Positions 34,131 through 43,259 of a DNA stretch of 64,000 nt are shown here, in pieces. Origin of the DNA: Shewanella zhangzhouensis (GTDB lineage: Bacteria > Pseudomonadota > Gammaproteobacteria > Enterobacterales > Shewanellaceae); the NCBI RefSeq assembly GCF_019457615.1, contig NZ_CP080414.1, positions 2,292,501 through 2,356,500 on the forward strand, given 5' to 3'. Both the position numbers and the translations under genes were made by a program. The notes below the pieces were generated by a model that did no database searches, was not told the origin of the DNA, and worked only from the letters and a program-made list of their open reading frames with translations. Every line of letters begins with the position of its first letter. Position 1 is the first letter of the stretch.

Positions 34131-35144
34131 ATGACTATCCGCGTAGCAATTAACGGCTATGGCCGTATCGGTCGCAATGTACTGCGTGCACTGTACGAAA
34201 GCGACAAAGATTACCCAATCGAAATCGTTGCCATCAACGATCTCGGCGACGCTTCTATCAACGCTCACCTGACTAAATACGACTCTGTACACGGTCGTTT
34301 CAACGCCAAAGTTGAAAACGATGCAGAAGCCATTTACGTCAACGGCGACAAAATCCTCACCTTCTCCGAGCGTGACCCTGCCAAGCTGCCATGGGCCGAT
34401 CTCAAGGTTGACGTGGTGTTTGAATGTACCGGTATCTTCACTTCCAAAGAAGCCGTACAGCCACACCTGAATGCTGGTGCCAAGAAAGTCATTATCTCTG
34501 CCCCCGGCAAGAACGTGGACGCCACCGTGGTATACGGTGTGAACCAGCAGGTCTTGACCAGTGACATGACTGTTATCTCAAACGCGTCATGTACTACCAA
34601 CTGCCTGGCACCTTTTGCCAAGCCGCTTAACGATGCCATCGGTATTGAGTCAGGCCTGATGACCACCATCCATGCCTACACCAACGATCAGCGTCTGTCT
34701 GATGTGTATCACAGCGACCTGCGCCGCGCCCGTGCTGCTGCCATGTCCATGATCCCGACCAAGACAGGTGCTGCGGCAGCTGTCGGCCTGGTAGTTCCTG
34801 AACTGCAAGGCAAGTTCGACGGTCTTGCAGTACGCGTGCCAACCGTTAACGTGTCTCTGGTTGACCTGTCATTCATTGCTTCGCGCGACACCACTGTAGC
34901 GGAAGTAAATGACATCATCGAAAAAGCCCTGGCGGCCGATGAAGTACTCAGCCAGGTTTTGGCGGTGAATAAAGAGCCGCTGGTATCTATCGACTTCAAC
35001 CACAACGCCTACTCTTCCAACTTTGATGCAACCCAAACCCGCGTAAGTGGTCGTCTGGTGAAAGTGATGGCTTGGTACGACAACGAGTGGGGCTTCAGCA
35101 ACCGTATGCTGGACAACGCCGTTGCACTGATGAACGCCAAATAA
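34131..35144 (+). CDS. gapA: Type I glyceraldehyde-3-phosphate dehydrogenase
   Basis: A 337-aa NAD-dependent GAPDH. It has VAINGYGRIGRNVLRALYE at the N-terminus, the catalytic Cys in SNASCTTNCLAPF near residue 154, the catalytic His region TTIHAYTNDQ, and WYDNEWGFSNRM at the C-terminus. Some stretches (INAHLTKYDSVHGRF, FNHNAYSS) recall erythrose-4-phosphate dehydrogenase (Epd), so dual or Epd activity cannot be excluded. It follows a HexR-like box. Confidence 0.9.
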   Translation: MTIRVAINGYGRIGRNVLRALYESDKDYPIEIVAINDLGDASINAHLTKYDSVHGRFNAKVENDAEAIYVNGDKILTFSERDPAKLPWADLKVDVVFECTGIFTSKEAVQPHLNAGAKKVIISAPGKNVDATVVYGVNQQVLTSDMTVISNASCTTNCLAPFAKPLNDAIGIESGLMTTIHAYTNDQRLSDVYHSDLRRARAAAMSMIPTKTGAAAAVGLVVPELQGKFDGLAVRVPTVNVSLVDLSFIASRDTTVAEVNDIIEKALAADEVLSQVLAVNKEPLVSIDFNHNAYSSNFDATQTRVSGRLVKVMAWYDNEWGFSNRMLDNAVALMNAK

Positions 35145-35157
35145 GACGCTCTGGTAA

Positions 35158-35186
35158 TAAAAAAGGCCCTTAGGGGCCTTTTTTGT
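35158..35186 (+). terminator. Rho-independent terminator after gapA
   Basis: Stem AAAAGGCCC / GGGCCTTTT with T-run, ~15 bp after the gapA stop. Confidence 0.88.
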
Positions 35187-35196
35187 TTTTAGCCCT

Positions 35197-35222
35197 AAAC
35201 CACCTTCTTCAGAAGGTGGTTT
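35197..35222. repeat. Perfect 12-bp inverted repeat (second hairpin after gapA)
   Basis: AAACCACCTTCT - TC - AGAAGGTGGTTT, a very stable hairpin 11 bp after the gapA terminator and followed by T-rich sequence. It may be a back-up terminator. Confidence 0.7.
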
Positions 35223-35505
35223 ATTTACTGTCTGCTATCCGTAAACTCATCGATTAGCCTGTTATCGACGTTTTCAGAATATCTTGATGCATGTAACGCC
35301 GTCAGCCGTAAAGCCTCCGACAATTTATTCCATGGAGGCCTAAATGATGCCTTGCTGAAGGTGGGCCTAGCGTGCACTCAGGCAACTTATGACCTTGAAG
35401 GAGGCAAATTTCACGATGTTATGGGTCACCTGCTTCCCCTTCCCTATCCGCATTGTACATTCTGGTGCAGTCATCGTTTTTAAGTTACAGGCGCCCTATT
35501 GGCAG
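35223..35505. other. Intergenic stretch with an open frame but no start codon
   Basis: A ~280-bp gap between the gapA hairpins and the eda terminator. One plus-strand frame is open from 35199 to a TAA at 35482 but has no ATG/GTG near its 5' end and no ribosome binding site. Possibly a decayed gene; product not recognised. Confidence 0.35.
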
Positions 35506-35540
35506 ATAAAAAAAGCCCCGCAAAAGCGAGGCTTTTTTAT
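35506..35540 (-). terminator. Terminator after eda
   Basis: On the minus strand, stem AAAAAAGCC.CGC / GCG.GGCTTTTTT with loop of four and one internal mismatch. It ends the zwf-pgl-edd-eda operon. Confidence 0.85.
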
Positions 35541-35554
35541 TGGAGTGGCTTACC

Positions 35555-36199
35555 TTAGTTAAGGCCGGCCAGCGCTTCTTTACACAGGCTGGTGATCCGC
35601 CCCCAGTCCCCTGCTTCCATCGCATCAGTGGGGGCAATCCAGCTGCCACCGATACAATCCACGTTGTTCAATGCCAGATAGTCGCGGTAGCTTGACGGCG
35701 TGATACCGCCGGTTGGGCAGAAGCGAATGTCGGCCAGCGGTCCCTGGAAAGCTTTGAGAGCATTAACGCCACCTGAGGCTTCAGCCGGGAAAAACTTAAA
35801 GTGGCGATACCCAAGGGCCATCCCGGCCATCACTTCAGAAATGCTGGCAACACCAGGAATAAGCGGCACAGTGCCCTGCATGGCAGTTTTCAGCAGTTCG
35901 GGATACGCACCCGGGGTAATGATAAACTGCGCGCCGGCTTCAACGGCCTGGCGAAGTTGCTCTTCGTTTAGTATGGTTCCTGCACCCACGAGGGCTTCTG
36001 GCACTTCAGCAGCGATTTTACTGATAGCTTCCAGTGCACAGGACGTGCGCAGCGTCACTTCGAGCACACTTATACCACCGGCTACCAGTGCTTTCGCAAG
36101 CGGTACCGCATGCTCCAGCTTATTGATCACCATGACAGGCACAATCGGACTGCGCTTAAAAATATCTTGTGGTTGTAAAGACCAGTTATTCTCAGACAT
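35555..36199 (-). CDS. eda: KDPG/KHG aldolase (Entner-Doudoroff)
   Basis: Cleaves 2-keto-3-deoxy-6-phosphogluconate to pyruvate and glyceraldehyde-3-phosphate. The 214-aa protein has the Schiff-base Lys in HFKFFPAEASGG and the catalytic Glu region LEVTLRTSCALEAI. The ATG at 36199 (MSENNWSL) has AAGGAT 8 nt upstream. It is the last gene of the zwf-pgl-edd-eda operon, only 19 bp after edd. Confidence 0.95.
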   Translation of the reverse strand: MSENNWSLQPQDIFKRSPIVPVMVINKLEHAVPLAKALVAGGISVLEVTLRTSCALEAISKIAAEVPEALVGAGTILNEEQLRQAVEAGAQFIITPGAYPELLKTAMQGTVPLIPGVASISEVMAGMALGYRHFKFFPAEASGGVNALKAFQGPLADIRFCPTGGITPSSYRDYLALNNVDCIGGSWIAPTDAMEAGDWGRITSLCKEALAGLN

Positions 36200-36218
36200 C
36201 GGTTGTATCCTTTCAGGC

Positions 36219-38045
36219 TCAATAAAGTTCATCGATTGCTTCGGTGCAGCGGGCACCGGTTTCGGGACTGCTGAGATTTTGTCTGAGCGCGCCGAAAAGT
36301 TCCCTGCCCATGCCGAAACGGGACTTTCTTAATTCCACCGGTGCGGCAGTGCGGCTTTCAAGCTCAGGCGCCGATACCAGCAAGGACAGTTCACCGGTAA
36401 TGGCATTGATACGGATAAGGTCGCCGTCCTGAACTTTGGCGATAAGGCCTCCATCCAGGGCTTCTGGCGTGAGGTGGATTGCCGCAGGCACTTTACCTGA
36501 TGCGCCGGACATACGGCCATCGGTCATCAGCGCAACCTTAAAGCCTCGGTCCTGCAAGGTACCCAGGATTGGTGTTAGTTTGTGCAGCTCAGGCATGCCA
36601 TTGGCTTTAGGCCCCTGGCCTTTAACCACCACCACGCAATCTCTATCGAGCTCACCGGCTTTAAAGAGCGCGTCCAGTTTGTTCTGGTCATCAATCACCA
36701 CAGCTGGGGCTTCAACGATACGATGCTGCTCCTGTACTGCCGAGACCTTGATAACGGCACGACCAAGGTTGCCTTTCATCAGTTTAAGGCCGCCATTTGA
36801 TTGGAATGGCTCTGCTACACCACGCAGTACCTCTTGGTCCAGACTGGTAACAGGACCATCAACCCAGGTGAGCTGACCAGCTATCAGTCTGGGCTCCTGG
36901 GTGTAACGGCGCAGGCCGAAGCCCGCCACTGTATTGACATCATCGTGGATAAGACCTGCATCCAGCAGTTCTTTCATCAGGAATGCCATACCGCCTGCCG
37001 CATGGAAGTGATTGATATCCGCATGGCCATTGGGATAGACCCGTGCCAGCAGAGGTACGGCATCGGATAGCTCGGAGAAATCATCCCAGTTGATGATGAT
37101 ACCGGCGGCTCTGGCCGCTGCCACTATGTGCATGGTTAGGTTGGTGGAACCACCCGTGGCAAGCAGTGCAACTATGCCGTTAACCACGGATTTTTCATTG
37201 ACTATCTCACCTATGGGTGAATACTGCAGCCCGTTTTCAGTCAGGCGACACACCTGCTTGGCGGCCATTTTGCTGAGCTCGGTGCGCAGCGGGTCGTCCG
37301 GGTTAACAAAGGACGAGCCAGGCAATTGCAGCCCCATCACCTCAAGCACCAGCTGATTGGAGTTGGCGGTACCATAGAAGGTACAGGTACCGGCGCTGTG
37401 ATAAGAGCTTGCCTCGGCTTCGAGCAGGGCTTCACGATCGACCTTGCCTTCAGCGAATTTTTGCCGCACACGGGCCTTTTCTTTATTGGGAATGCCTGAG
37501 CGCATGGGCCCCGCAGGAACAAACAGCATTGGCAGGTGGCCAAAACTCATTGCACCAATCAGCAATCCGGGCACGATTTTGTCACACACCCCAAGCAGCA
37601 GCGCACCATCAAACATGTTGTGGGATAAGCCTACGGCGGTAGCCATGGCAATCACCTCACGGGACAGCAGCGACAGCTCCATCCCGGGTTGGCCCTGAGT
37701 TACTCCGTCACACATGGCAGGAACGCCACCGGCCACCTGGGCAACACTGCCCACTTCATTACAGGCGGCTTTAAGCAGCTCCGGATAATGTTCATAAGGC
37801 TGATGGGCAGACAACATGTCGTTAAACGCAGTCACAATGCCAATGTTGACCTTGTTGAGTTGGCGCAGAGACTGTTTATCTTCTGCACCACAGGCGGCGA
37901 AACCATGTGCCAGGTTACCGCAACTCAATGCGGAGCGATGAACCTTGGCACTACGGGCTTCCTGCAGCGCGGCCAGATAAGCACTGCGACTTTCTTTACT
38001 GCGTTCGATGATCCTGTCGGTCACCGATTTGACTACGGGGTGCAT
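36219..38045 (-). CDS. edd: 6-phosphogluconate dehydratase
   Basis: An Fe-S dehydratase that converts 6-phosphogluconate to KDPG. The 608-aa length is standard. Cluster cysteines are visible in MCDGVTQG, GVCDKIVPG and HSAGTCTFYGTAN, and the C-terminus has LMTDGRMSGASGKVPAAIHLTPEA, an IlvD/Edd signature. The ATG at 38045 has AAGGAGG upstream; an in-frame start at 38069 overlaps the pgl stop region and lacks a site. Confidence 0.96.
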   Translation of the reverse strand: MHPVVKSVTDRIIERSKESRSAYLAALQEARSAKVHRSALSCGNLAHGFAACGAEDKQSLRQLNKVNIGIVTAFNDMLSAHQPYEHYPELLKAACNEVGSVAQVAGGVPAMCDGVTQGQPGMELSLLSREVIAMATAVGLSHNMFDGALLLGVCDKIVPGLLIGAMSFGHLPMLFVPAGPMRSGIPNKEKARVRQKFAEGKVDREALLEAEASSYHSAGTCTFYGTANSNQLVLEVMGLQLPGSSFVNPDDPLRTELSKMAAKQVCRLTENGLQYSPIGEIVNEKSVVNGIVALLATGGSTNLTMHIVAAARAAGIIINWDDFSELSDAVPLLARVYPNGHADINHFHAAGGMAFLMKELLDAGLIHDDVNTVAGFGLRRYTQEPRLIAGQLTWVDGPVTSLDQEVLRGVAEPFQSNGGLKLMKGNLGRAVIKVSAVQEQHRIVEAPAVVIDDQNKLDALFKAGELDRDCVVVVKGQGPKANGMPELHKLTPILGTLQDRGFKVALMTDGRMSGASGKVPAAIHLTPEALDGGLIAKVQDGDLIRINAITGELSLLVSAPELESRTAAPVELRKSRFGMGRELFGALRQNLSSPETGARCTEAIDELY

Positions 38046-38056
38046 AACTTGCCTCC

Positions 38057-38755
38057 TTAAGCGCTCCAATACACGTCGACCGGGGTTTTGTGTTGACCCA
38101 ATACCACTCGAATTGGCATCGCTTTAATATCGTCGCTTTCGAGCGCCTGACGGTAGACGCTGAGCTTTTGTTCACCCACCAGATGCAAATAGATTTGGCG
38201 GCTGTTGAGAATTGCTTTTTTGGTCAGAGTTATCCGCTCATGGGGAGCCGTTGCTGGTATCACAGCTTCACACATAGCGTCACTATCAAGTGCCCGCATC
38301 AGGTCCTCAGAGCAAGGGAACCAGGAACAGGTGTGTCCATCGTTACCCATCCCCAATACAACCACATCGAACGGGCGTGGCACGTTAGCCAGATGTTCAG
38401 ACGTCATGGCTGCGCCCTCTTCTGCGCTGGCAAACATATTCTTGAGACCGCGAAATTTGGCTGATGCGGCACGGTTTTGCAGCAAATTTTCACGGACCAG
38501 ACGCTCGTTGGAGTCCTTATGCTCATTGTCGACCCAGCGCTCATCTGCGAGCGTGACAAAAACTTCGTTCCAGTCGATGGCTTTAAGGGACAAGGCCTTG
38601 AACAGTTTGAGCGGCGTAGAGCCGCCACTCACCACCAGACTCGCCTTGCCACGGGCATCCACGGCATCCTGCAGTTGGCGCGCGATGCGGTCTGCCAACT
38701 GAGTTTCCAACGAATCTGTGTTATCAAATGATTTAAATACAGCTTCTTTGAGCAC
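38057..38755 (-). CDS. pgl: 6-phosphogluconolactonase
   Basis: Hydrolyses 6-phosphogluconolactone, the step between Zwf and Edd. The protein is 232 aa from a GTG start at 38755, which has AAGGAGG 5 nt upstream. An in-frame ATG at 38773 overlaps the zwf stop and has no good site. Family marks are VVSGGSTPLKLFKAL, LADERWV and VVLGMGNDGHTCSWFP. Confidence 0.93.
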   Translation of the reverse strand: MLKEAVFKSFDNTDSLETQLADRIARQLQDAVDARGKASLVVSGGSTPLKLFKALSLKAIDWNEVFVTLADERWVDNEHKDSNERLVRENLLQNRAASAKFRGLKNMFASAEEGAAMTSEHLANVPRPFDVVVLGMGNDGHTCSWFPCSEDLMRALDSDAMCEAVIPATAPHERITLTKKAILNSRQIYLHLVGEQKLSVYRQALESDDIKAMPIRVVLGQHKTPVDVYWSA

Positions 38756-38765
38756 CTTGGCCTCC

Positions 38766-40238
38766 TTATTCATCCCAGGAACGCCCGTCTTTGGTAATGA
38801 GTGCTACCGAGGCCACGGGTCCCCAGGTACCGGCAGGATAGGCTTTGGGTCTTTCGTTACCCGCTTCCCATGCCTGAATGATGCCATCAACCCAGGTCCA
38901 GGCCTGCTCAACTTCGTCGCGGCGAACGAACAGCGCCTGGTTACCGAGCATGGCTTCAAGCAACAGACGCTCGTATGCATCGGCAATGCGCTCGTTTTTA
39001 AAGGTGTCAGAGAAGCTGAGATCCAGTTTGGTGGTTTGCAGACGGGTCTTTTGTTCAAGGCCCGGCACCTTGTTCATCATCTGAATTTCCACACCTTCAT
39101 GTGGTTGCAGACGAATGGTCAATTTGTTCGGTGGCAGATTGCGGTAACTGGAGCGATACAGGTTGTGCGGTGGGTTTTTAAAATGCACCACAATTTCTGA
39201 ACTCTTGAACGGCATACGTTTGCCACTGCGAAGATAGAATGGCACACCGGCCCAGCGCCAGTTGTCGATATCCACACGCAAGGCTACAAAGGTCTCGGTA
39301 TTGGAATTAACGTTCGCGCCTTCTTCCTCAAGGTACCCCGGCACTGGGCTGCCTTTCAGGAAGCCCGCAGAGTATTGGCCACGCACTGTGTTTTCGTTGA
39401 CGTTATCCATGTTGATTGGGCGCAGTGACTTAAGCACCTTTACCTTTTCATCACGGATAGAATCGGCATCCAGGTTTACCGGTGGGTCCATGGCAACCAG
39501 TGTGAGCACCTGTAACAGGTGGTTTTGGATCATGTCCCGCATCTGGCCGGCTTTGTCAAAATAGCCCCAGCGACCTTCAATACCCACTTCTTCTGCAACT
39601 GTAATCTGCACATGATCGATTGTGCGGTTATCCCATTTGGACGCGAAGAGTGAGTTTGCAAAACGCAGTGCAATCAGGTTTTGTACCGTTTCTTTACCCA
39701 GATAATGGTCGATGCGATAAACCTGGTTCTCATTGAAGTATTGAGATACCTGGTTATTGATAACGCGGGAAGATTCGAGATCGGAACCGATGGGCTTTTC
39801 AAGGACAACGCGGGTATCGGGGAAAATCAGGTTTTGTTCGTGCAGACAGCGGCAAATATCACCGAAAATAGCAGGAGGAGTGGCAAAGTAGTTCACCATG
39901 ACCCGCTTTTCAGGTTCAAGCAGCTCATGGAAGGCGCTGTAACCTTCTGACTCGGTGAAGTTGGTACCGACATAATGGCAACGGCTGACGAATCTTTCGA
40001 TGGTCGTTTCGCAGAGGGGATCTTTAACGAAGGTGGTCAGTGCTGTCTTAACCAGCTCGCGAAATTCTTCAGTAGAGAATGCATCTTTGGCAACACCGAT
40101 GATCTTGGTGTCGTTGTGAAGCAGTGTTGCCTTATCCAATTGGTATAAAGAGGGAAGCAGTTTGCGCCTCGCCAAGTCACCTTTGGTACCGAAAAGGACA
40201 AAATCACAAGCCTTTGCCCCTGATGTTGTATTGCCCAT
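38766..40238 (-). CDS. zwf: Glucose-6-phosphate 1-dehydrogenase
   Basis: Oxidises glucose-6-phosphate to the lactone, making NADPH. The protein is 490 aa from the ATG at 40238, which has AAGGAGAG upstream. It shows the dinucleotide-binding FGTKGDLARRKLLPSLY and the active site RIDHYLGKETVQN. The longer in-frame frame from 40313 would run through the HexR-like box and is rejected. It is the first gene of the operon. Confidence 0.96.
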   Translation of the reverse strand: MGNTTSGAKACDFVLFGTKGDLARRKLLPSLYQLDKATLLHNDTKIIGVAKDAFSTEEFRELVKTALTTFVKDPLCETTIERFVSRCHYVGTNFTESEGYSAFHELLEPEKRVMVNYFATPPAIFGDICRCLHEQNLIFPDTRVVLEKPIGSDLESSRVINNQVSQYFNENQVYRIDHYLGKETVQNLIALRFANSLFASKWDNRTIDHVQITVAEEVGIEGRWGYFDKAGQMRDMIQNHLLQVLTLVAMDPPVNLDADSIRDEKVKVLKSLRPINMDNVNENTVRGQYSAGFLKGSPVPGYLEEEGANVNSNTETFVALRVDIDNWRWAGVPFYLRSGKRMPFKSSEIVVHFKNPPHNLYRSSYRNLPPNKLTIRLQPHEGVEIQMMNKVPGLEQKTRLQTTKLDLSFSDTFKNERIADAYERLLLEAMLGNQALFVRRDEVEQAWTWVDGIIQAWEAGNERPKAYPAGTWGPVASVALITKDGRSWDE

Positions 40239-40300
40239 TGCTGCAAGCTCTCCTTTGTAATCGGCTTCGCCGTATGCTGGACGGCCAGAAGCCCTTTTGT

Positions 40301-40315
40301 TGTAATATAACAACA
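40301..40315. promoter_or_regulatory. Candidate HexR box upstream of zwf
   Basis: TGTAATATAACAACA matches TGTAAT-WWW-ATTACA at 13 of 15 positions, about 63 bp upstream of zwf, in the region shared with hexR. Confidence 0.6.
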
Positions 40316-40407
40316 GAATCTGATTTATGCATCCATATTTTGCAAAATCGTCTACACCGTCTTACTAGGCAGTGAAACATGAATTCTGTTATTATTTTTG
40401 TGCTTAA

Positions 40408-40425
40408 ATTACTGTTGGCAGTAAT
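40408..40425. repeat. Inverted repeat in the zwf/hexR intergenic region
   Basis: ATTACTG-TTGG-CAGTAAT, a perfect 7-bp dyad about 125 bp upstream of hexR. It may be a regulator site; no known consensus recognised. Confidence 0.5.
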
Positions 40426-40550
40426 AAGTTGGTGTGAAATCACCGCGAAAACTGTAAGCGGCAAACCACTTTGTGATCCAGGCAGCAAATTGAAACGCTG
40501 TGATCAGAAAATAAAAAAATAACACCTTCATCAATAGCGGACGTACGCGT

Positions 40551-41405
40551 ATGAATACCCTAGAAAAGGTCCAGAAAAGTCTAAACCAATTCAGCAAGTC
40601 AGAACGCAAAGTTGCCGAAGTGATTCTGGCCTCTCCCCAAACAGCGATTCACTCAAGTATCGCTACCCTGGCCAAAATGGCCGATGTGAGTGAGCCTACG
40701 GTCAACCGTTTCTGCCGTCGCCTTGATACCAAGGGCTTTCCTGATTTTAAGTTACATCTGGCGCAAAGTCTTGCCAACGGCACACCCTATGTCAGCAGAC
40801 ACGTGGAAGAGGATGACTCGCCCGAGTCTTACACCACTAAAATCTTCGAATCTTCAATGGCTTCCCTTGATACTGCTCGTCAAAGCCTCGATATGCAGGC
40901 CATCAATAAAGCAGTAGATATTCTGACACAGGCCAAAACCATTTCGTTCTTCGGCCTCGGCGCGTCGGCTGCTGTGGCCCACGATGCCCAAAACAAATTT
41001 TTCCGTTTCAATGTACCTGTCATTTGTTTCGATGATGTGTTGATGCAGCGCATGAGTTGCATCAACAGTAACGAAGGTGACGTGGTAGTGCTTATCTCCC
41101 ACACCGGACGCACCAAGTCACTGATTGATATAGCAAGACTTGCTCGCGAGAATGGTGCTGCTGTGATAGGCATTACCGCCAGAAACTCACCCCTATCAGT
41201 TGAGTGTACTTTGTCGGTCACCATGGAAGTGCCGGAAGATACCGATATGTACCTGCCAATGGCTTCACGCCTTGCACAATTGGTCGTAATTGATGTGCTC
41301 GCGACTGGATTTACCTTAAGACGCGGTCCAAGATTCAGGGACAGCCTGAAGCGCGTAAAAGAAGCATTGAAAGAATCCCGGATCAATAAAGACCCGATCC
41401 TGTAA
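40551..41405 (+). CDS. hexR: RpiR-family regulator HexR
   Basis: The 284-aa regulator of central carbon metabolism that senses KDPG. The N-terminal HTH_6 domain (residues ~1-75, MADVSEPTVNRFCRRL) is followed by a SIS sugar-phosphate-binding domain (~125-250, FFGLGASAAVAHDAQNKFFR, LISHTGRTKSLIDIA). Placement between zwf and pykA is typical of Shewanella HexR. In Shewanella HexR represses glycolytic/Entner-Doudoroff genes and activates gluconeogenic ones. Confidence 0.95.
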   Translation: MNTLEKVQKSLNQFSKSERKVAEVILASPQTAIHSSIATLAKMADVSEPTVNRFCRRLDTKGFPDFKLHLAQSLANGTPYVSRHVEEDDSPESYTTKIFESSMASLDTARQSLDMQAINKAVDILTQAKTISFFGLGASAAVAHDAQNKFFRFNVPVICFDDVLMQRMSCINSNEGDVVVLISHTGRTKSLIDIARLARENGAAVIGITARNSPLSVECTLSVTMEVPEDTDMYLPMASRLAQLVVIDVLATGFTLRRGPRFRDSLKRVKEALKESRINKDPIL

Positions 41406-41515
41406 GTTGATTCCAACCCAAATTTGGTGGTCAGACACAGCGCTGGCTACCATTTACCCGCCTAAAACCGGCGGTTTCTCACAAAAATAAAAAGCTTGAG
41501 ATAGATCATTTTGTT

Positions 41516-41530
41516 TGTAACTTTCCTACA
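41516..41530. promoter_or_regulatory. Weak candidate HexR box upstream of pykA
   Basis: TGTAACTTTCCTACA matches the HexR palindrome at 12 of 15 positions, 62 bp before pykA. Confidence 0.35.
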
Positions 41531-41591
41531 TAATGCGCCAATGTCTGTTAATATAGTCTTCAGATTAACTTGAAACTTAACGGAGTAACTC

Positions 41592-43031
41592 ATGTTCCGC
41601 AGAACCAAAATCGTTACTACCCTTGGCCCAGCCACAGACCGTGACGATAACCTGCGCCGCATCATCGCGGCTGGTGCTAACGTAGTCAGACTTAACTTTT
41701 CCCATGGTTCACCAGAAGATCATCTCGAGCGCGCAACTCGTACCCGTGCCATCGCCAAAGAGCTCGGCGTGCATGTTGCTATCCTCGGCGACCTTCAGGG
41801 TCCAAAAATCCGTGTATCCACCTTCAAAGACAACCGTAAAGTACAGTTGGCCTTAGGTCAGGAATTTATCCTGGATGCGGAATTGGCCAAGGGCGAAGGT
41901 GATGAAACCCAGGTAGGTATCGACTATAAAGAGCTGCCGGATGACGTTAGCATCGGCGATATCCTGATGCTTGATGACGGTCGTGTTCAACTTAAAGTTG
42001 AGCGCGTTGAAGGTCGCAAGGTATTTACCACTGTGACTGTTGCCGGTCCATTGTCCAACAACAAAGGCATCAACAAGAAAGGTGGTGGCTTGTCTGCCGC
42101 GGCTCTGACCGAAAAAGACAAAGCCGATATCATCACTGCAGCCCGCATTAACGTTGATTACCTTGCTGTGTCCTTCCCTCGCAGCGGTGCGGACCTCAAC
42201 TATGCCCGTGATCTGGCCAAAGCGGCCGGTTCCAACGCCATGATTGTTGCCAAGGTTGAACGTGCCGAGGCCGTTGCCTCTGAAGAAGCCATGGATGATG
42301 TGATCCTGGCATCCGACGCCGTGATGGTTGCCCGTGGTGACCTGGGCGTGGAAATCGGTGATGCTGCATTGGTAGCCGTGCAGAAGAAGCTTATCAGCCG
42401 TTCCCGTCAGCTGAACCGCGTGGTTATCACTGCGACTCAAATGATGGAGTCGATGATCACCAGCCCAATGCCAACCCGCGCCGAAGTGATGGACGTGGCC
42501 AACGCTGTGCTCGATGGTACTGATGCGGTGATGCTGTCTGCTGAAACCGCCGCCGGTGACTTCCCCGAAGAAACCGTTCGCGCCATGGCCAACGTGTGTG
42601 TGGGCGCAGAATCTCACCCCAGCGTCAAAGTGTCCAAGCACCGCATGGATGAGCGTTTTACATCGGTTGAAGAAACCATCGCGCTTTCAACCATGTACGC
42701 GGCTAACCACCTGGATGGCGTGAAAGCCATTATCGCCCTGACGGAGTCAGGTGCAACTGCACAGCTGATGAGCCGTATCAGTTCATCTTTGCCCATCATC
42801 GCGCTGTCACGTCATTCAACCACTCTGGCTAAGATGGCTCTGTACCGTGGTGTTCAGCCCGTGTATTTCGACTCTACATCCTTCAGAGCGGATGAAGTTG
42901 CTGCCCAGGCACTGGAAGCGGTACGTGCTGCCGGGTACCTCGGCAGTGGTGACATGGTGCTGATGACCAAGGGTGATGTCATGGAAACTATCGGTGGCAC
43001 CAACACCTGCAAGGTACTGATCCTGCCTTAA
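41592..43031 (+). CDS. pykA: Pyruvate kinase
   Basis: Converts phosphoenolpyruvate and ADP to pyruvate and ATP, the last glycolytic step. The 479-aa length fits type II (PykA). Motifs include RRTKIVTTLGPATD at the N-terminus, the catalytic-Lys/metal segment MIVAKVERAEAV, and MVARGDLGVEIG. The C-terminal allosteric domain is complete. A GGAG ribosome binding site precedes the ATG. It is cotranscribed with, or regulated by, hexR upstream. Confidence 0.96.
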   Translation: MFRRTKIVTTLGPATDRDDNLRRIIAAGANVVRLNFSHGSPEDHLERATRTRAIAKELGVHVAILGDLQGPKIRVSTFKDNRKVQLALGQEFILDAELAKGEGDETQVGIDYKELPDDVSIGDILMLDDGRVQLKVERVEGRKVFTTVTVAGPLSNNKGINKKGGGLSAAALTEKDKADIITAARINVDYLAVSFPRSGADLNYARDLAKAAGSNAMIVAKVERAEAVASEEAMDDVILASDAVMVARGDLGVEIGDAALVAVQKKLISRSRQLNRVVITATQMMESMITSPMPTRAEVMDVANAVLDGTDAVMLSAETAAGDFPEETVRAMANVCVGAESHPSVKVSKHRMDERFTSVEETIALSTMYAANHLDGVKAIIALTESGATAQLMSRISSSLPIIALSRHSTTLAKMALYRGVQPVYFDSTSFRADEVAAQALEAVRAAGYLGSGDMVLMTKGDVMETIGGTNTCKVLILP

Positions 43032-43053
43032 TCGCAGCTGGTCATCTAGTCCT

Positions 43054-43086
43054 GATAACCCGGCTTACGCCGGGTTATTTTTTAGC
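43054..43086 (+). terminator. Rho-independent terminator after pykA
   Basis: Stem ATAACCCGGC / GCCGGGTTAT, loop TTAC, then T-run. Confidence 0.92.
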
Positions 43087-43166
43087 TGCGATTTTTGTGG
43101 GAATTCTTTTTCCCAACTCCCATTGAACGGATGCCAACGACTATAAGGTCACAGGTCTCACCAATA

Positions 43167-43198
43167 TAAAAGGGTACGCATTCGCGTACCCTTTTCTT
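43167..43198. terminator. Second, bidirectional terminator between pykA and fadE
   Basis: Stem AAAAGGGTACGC / GCGTACCCTTTT with loop ATTC, able to end the leftward fadE transcript as well. Confidence 0.85.
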
Positions 43199-43259
43199 CT
43201 ATTCAAACCTGTTAGTCTGCTTGTTTAAGACGCAACTTTCACAGGCTTGGCTTTAGCTG

